Of a stretch of DNA of 5,779 nucleotides, positions 3,796 through 5,779 are shown in pieces; the first letter of the stretch is position 1; every line of letters begins with the position of its first letter. The notes beneath the pieces are model-generated. The model saw only the letters and a program-made list of their open reading frames with translations, had not been told where the DNA came from and searched no databases. The translations under genes were made by a program, and so were the position numbers. This DNA comes from Sphingobium sp. Lineage in GTDB: Bacteria; Pseudomonadota; Alphaproteobacteria; Sphingomonadales; Sphingomonadaceae. Location: contig NZ_QFOA01000123.1 in the NCBI RefSeq assembly GCF_003248505.1, positions 1 to 5,779 on the forward strand, written 5' to 3'.

Positions 3796-5274
3796 TTAGC
3801 GGCGTAGCCCGCTGATAATAGGCAATCCGTGCCTTTCCCACCAGCCAGCGTCCAGAATGGCAAGCTTGTTGACGTTCCAAATCATCTCGTGTCCATCCAT
3901 ATCATCATAATGGTGGTGCCAGCCCATCTTGTCGAACTCTTCTTCAGACCATCGTGGATAGCGTTCACGCAGGATTTTGCGTTTTGCATGCTCAACGGAT
4001 CGAAGCGGAAAGTGGTGAAGCACAAACTTGTATGGACAATCATGGGCACCAGCAAATTGCGCTTCATGGCCGCCGCTCGAAGCCAGGGCTATGCGGTCCT
4101 GGCCTTGCAGCCATGCTTTTTTCTGGATGAAATGTCCTGGTTTCGTGCCAAATTCAAAATGGGGAAGAGCGCCTAGCGCATCACCAGTCAGAAATGGGCC
4201 ATTGTTGATCGGGCGATGGTTCAGGACGGTAAAGTCGATCCGGTTCCAGCCTGCCATTTCAACCTGATGGCATGCATCGGAAATATTGAGCGAACAGAAA
4301 GATGCAGTGCGAATTTCGTCCGCATCCGAATGTATGATCCACCGCCCCTTGTGACAGAAAGCGATTTCCTCCTTACGCGTGAGGATATCAATCCAGCTTC
4401 CGCGCGACGGCTCATCGGCAGGAAAGCGTTCGAGCACCATGTGAGAGCCAAACCGGACAGCCAATTGTTCCAGCTGTTTCCAGGTGGCATCAGTCGACCA
4501 GTTGTCGAGCACATGAATATCGCAGCCCTGGTGGATCCAGCGTTCAACAACCTCTTCGATAATATCCGCCTCGTTGAAAGTAGATATGATAGCGAGAGGT
4601 CTCTTTTCCGCCGGAACGAATTTTGCCTGAAGCCGAGGCTCGTGGACGGAGACGATCGTGCGAAGAAGACGATCGCGATCGTTATTTATCGTAAGACCGA
4701 TGAATAATGGCGGCAGCCCGGCAGAACAAAGCATCGACCGGTATTCCGGTAATGACCATTCCCGAACATGCGCTGGGTTGGGAGGTGGCCCCATGTGATC
4801 GCTACCCCGAACAAGTATGCGCTCTGGCGTGCTCGTAATGACAAGTGCCCCGCGTGCATAGGCGGAACGAAGGAAGTCCAATAGAGGTCGGGGATCAGGT
4901 AGATGCTCTATGACATCGGAGCAGACCAGGACGTCGTCAGACCCGATCGTCTCTAAGAGATGCTGGGGTATGGCCTGTCCAAGGTCGCACTCAAACCATT
5001 CTGCAGCATTCCCATGCTCAGACCGACAATGGTCAAGATTGGACCCGTAATCGATACCAAGCTTATATTGAGCCATGGCACCGGCAAGTTTGGATCCATT
5101 TCCAGTACCAACATCTACCAACCGCTTGCGAGAAGTGCCTGCGAGTAACAATTCGGCAAGCGGCATGATCTCTGGCTGAAACAGAACTCCATCATCGTGG
5201 ATCGCGGTATCGTCATAATAGGTTGGGTCGGTGCAGGAGATATAGTCTGTTGGCAAAAAGAACTGTCGATCCAT
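3796..5274 (-). CDS. Methyltransferase-glycosyltransferase fusion protein
   Basis: The 492-residue protein joins two catalytic domains. Residues about 33-195 form a class I SAM-dependent methyltransferase: glycine-rich motif I VDVGTGNG (53-60), acidic motif II in LGIDYG (72-77), and DVLVCSDVIEHLPDP (114-128), typical of Methyltransf_11/23-like enzymes. Residues about 226-440 form a GT-A glycosyltransferase of family-2 type: ISTFNEADII (230-239), the nucleotide-sugar segment VLDNWSTDAT (255-264), and a metal-binding acidic motif DADE (317-320) in HSDADEI. Near the end are HHFPLRSVEHAKRKI (420-434) and a His-rich GWHHHYDD (451-458). No signal peptide or membrane span is seen, so it should be cytoplasmic or peripheral, probably modifying a surface polysaccharide or its precursor; acceptor and sugar are unknown. 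AGGAG (5291-5287) lies 12 bases before the ATG, a long spacing. Base composition is much lower than in neighbours (27 of 60 G+C in 4261-4320 against 40 of 60 in 3541-3600), suggesting recent acquisition. Confidence 0.85.
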   Translation of the reverse strand: MDRQFFLPTDYISCTDPTYYDDTAIHDDGVLFQPEIMPLAELLLAGTSRKRLVDVGTGNGSKLAGAMAQYKLGIDYGSNLDHCRSEHGNAAEWFECDLGQAIPQHLLETIGSDDVLVCSDVIEHLPDPRPLLDFLRSAYARGALVITSTPERILVRGSDHMGPPPNPAHVREWSLPEYRSMLCSAGLPPLFIGLTINNDRDRLLRTIVSVHEPRLQAKFVPAEKRPLAIISTFNEADIIEEVVERWIHQGCDIHVLDNWSTDATWKQLEQLAVRFGSHMVLERFPADEPSRGSWIDILTRKEEIAFCHKGRWIIHSDADEIRTASFCSLNISDACHQVEMAGWNRIDFTVLNHRPINNGPFLTGDALGALPHFEFGTKPGHFIQKKAWLQGQDRIALASSGGHEAQFAGAHDCPYKFVLHHFPLRSVEHAKRKILRERYPRWSEEEFDKMGWHHHYDDMDGHEMIWNVNKLAILDAGWWERHGLPIISGLRR

Positions 5275-5358
5275 AAAAATGCCAAACTCCTAAAAATAGA
5301 CGATCCACCAATACGAGCCCCTCATATCAACGATATCATTTCTTGGACAAATTTCTAT

Positions 5359-5386
5359 ATATGTGATAAAGGACATTATCACACAT
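5359..5386. other. dif-like / tyrosine recombinase core site
   Basis: ATATGTGATAA (5359-5369), the 6-base centre AGGACA (5370-5375) and TTATCACACAT (5376-5386) form the 11-6-11 layout of XerC/XerD sites, with ATAA and TTAT flanking the centre as in E. coli dif. The inner 8 bases of each arm (TGTGATAA and TTATCACA) are perfect inverted repeats. It lies 15 bases before a tyrosine recombinase start codon, in a strongly AT-rich gap (20 of 60 G+C in 5341-5400). It may be the crossover site of that recombinase, a plasmid-borne Xer site, or an operator covering its promoter (TGGACA at 5344-5349 and GATAAA at 5365-5370 are 15 bases apart). Confidence 0.5.
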
Positions 5387-5400
5387 AGGTTGTGCTTCCA

Positions 5401-5779
5401 ATGACATCCTCTCTCGTCCTGCGATCTTCCGTCCCGCTGCCGCCCCTCATCGCGCAGGCGGGACCGCAGGCGCAGATGCGCTTCCTTGAATTCTTTGCTG
5501 CCACGATCCGCAACCCCAATACGCGACGCGCCTATGCGAAAGCGGCGAATGACTGTCTCACTTGGTGTCTCAATCATGGAGTGAGCCACTTGAGCGACAT
5601 TGCTCCCATTCATGTCGCCGCCTGGATCGAGACGCTGAGCCAAAGCCTCAGCCCGCCCAGCGTCAAGCAGCGGCTCGCAGCGGTGCGGCATCTGTTCGAC
5701 TGGCTGGTGACGGGGCAGGTGATCGCGACCAACCCCGCCGCCAGCGTGCGCGGCCCCGCGCATTCGGCGCGGCAGGGCA
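5401..5779 (+). CDS. Tyrosine recombinase/integrase, N-terminal part (runs off the window)
   Basis: The frame runs from ATG 5401 through 126 codons to the window edge. Residues about 25-115 form the SAM-like core-binding domain of phage-type integrases: MRFLEFFAATI (26-36), NPNTRRAYAKA (38-48) with a conserved T-x-x-x-Y-x-x, HVAAWIETL (71-79), and SVKQRLAAVRHLFDWLV then NPAASVRGP (87-119). This helical domain grips the core site; the catalytic domain with the R-K-H-R-H-Y residues lies beyond the window. An in-frame stop at 5386-5388 limits the start. ATG 5401 has only a weak AGG upstream (5387-5389); GTG 5392 or ATG 5476 are alternatives. Its high G+C contrasts with the AT-rich gap before it. 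The enzyme may act on the dif-like site directly upstream. Whether it is an element integrase or a plasmid resolvase cannot be told. Confidence 0.85.
   Translation, partial: MTSSLVLRSSVPLPPLIAQAGPQAQMRFLEFFAATIRNPNTRRAYAKAANDCLTWCLNHGVSHLSDIAPIHVAAWIETLSQSLSPPSVKQRLAAVRHLFDWLVTGQVIATNPAASVRGPAHSARQG

Noticed and set aside
4216..4707. 163-codon open frame on the plus strand
   Set aside because: It lies opposite the glycosyltransferase domain, has no ribosome binding site and shows no family pattern.
5290..5763. 157-codon open frame on the minus strand
   Set aside because: It is antisense to the tyrosine recombinase, and its downstream end is an AT-rich noncoding gap.
1..5779. CRISPR array, tRNA or rRNA gene
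   Set aside because: No regularly spaced long repeats and no tRNA or rRNA signature sequences were seen on either strand.

Overview
The window looks like part of a conjugative plasmid or integrative conjugative element from an alphaproteobacterium, most likely a sphingomonad. The reasons are the high G+C and codon use of most genes, a TraD-type coupling protein, DUF3597 and DUF4142 proteins of the kind common in sphingomonads, and GGAAC-N16-GGTT type (EcfG-like) promoter motifs. The assignment is inference from the sequence alone.

Left part (1-1326), transfer region. The minus strand carries the first 68 codons of a TraD-like coupling protein, preceded with an 8-base overlap by a 94-residue ribbon-helix-helix protein that is probably a relaxosome accessory factor. 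Upstream lies a gene-poor stretch (482-1027) that looks like an origin of transfer. It has seven copies of TGCAAA in both orientations, a nic-like core (GCGTGGGTGTCGTG, 610-623) very close to the F plasmid nic region, and a stem-loop just 5' of it. It continues into a run of strong stem-loops (686-914) of unknown role. A 72-residue coiled-coil protein gene (1028-1246) follows on the presumed leading side and ends in a strong terminator.

Middle (1327-2554), decayed mobile DNA. A minus-strand toxin-antitoxin operon has a textbook promoter and Shine-Dalgarno sequence, an intact Phd/YefM-type antitoxin, and an overlapping MazF/PemK-like toxin that appears to lack its central core. Just beyond it is a relic of a Tn3-family transposase C-terminus with three frameshifts and an internal deletion. 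It ends in a recognisable 38-bp terminal inverted repeat that overlaps the transposase stop codon. The TA operon and the tnpA relic may be remains of one Tn3-family element.

Right part (2555-5779). A DUF3597 protein (minus) and a DUF4142 lipoprotein (plus) diverge from a 143-bp intergenic region holding two facing EcfG-like promoter candidates, suggesting general-stress control. Convergent to the lipoprotein gene, and clearly lower in G+C, is a 492-residue fusion of a SAM-dependent methyltransferase and a family-2-like glycosyltransferase. It is followed by a very AT-rich 126-bp gap containing a dif-like 11-6-11 site. Immediately after comes the start of a tyrosine recombinase gene (5401 to the end) that runs off the window. 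The low-G+C gene, the dif-like site and the recombinase together suggest a site-specifically acquired gene.
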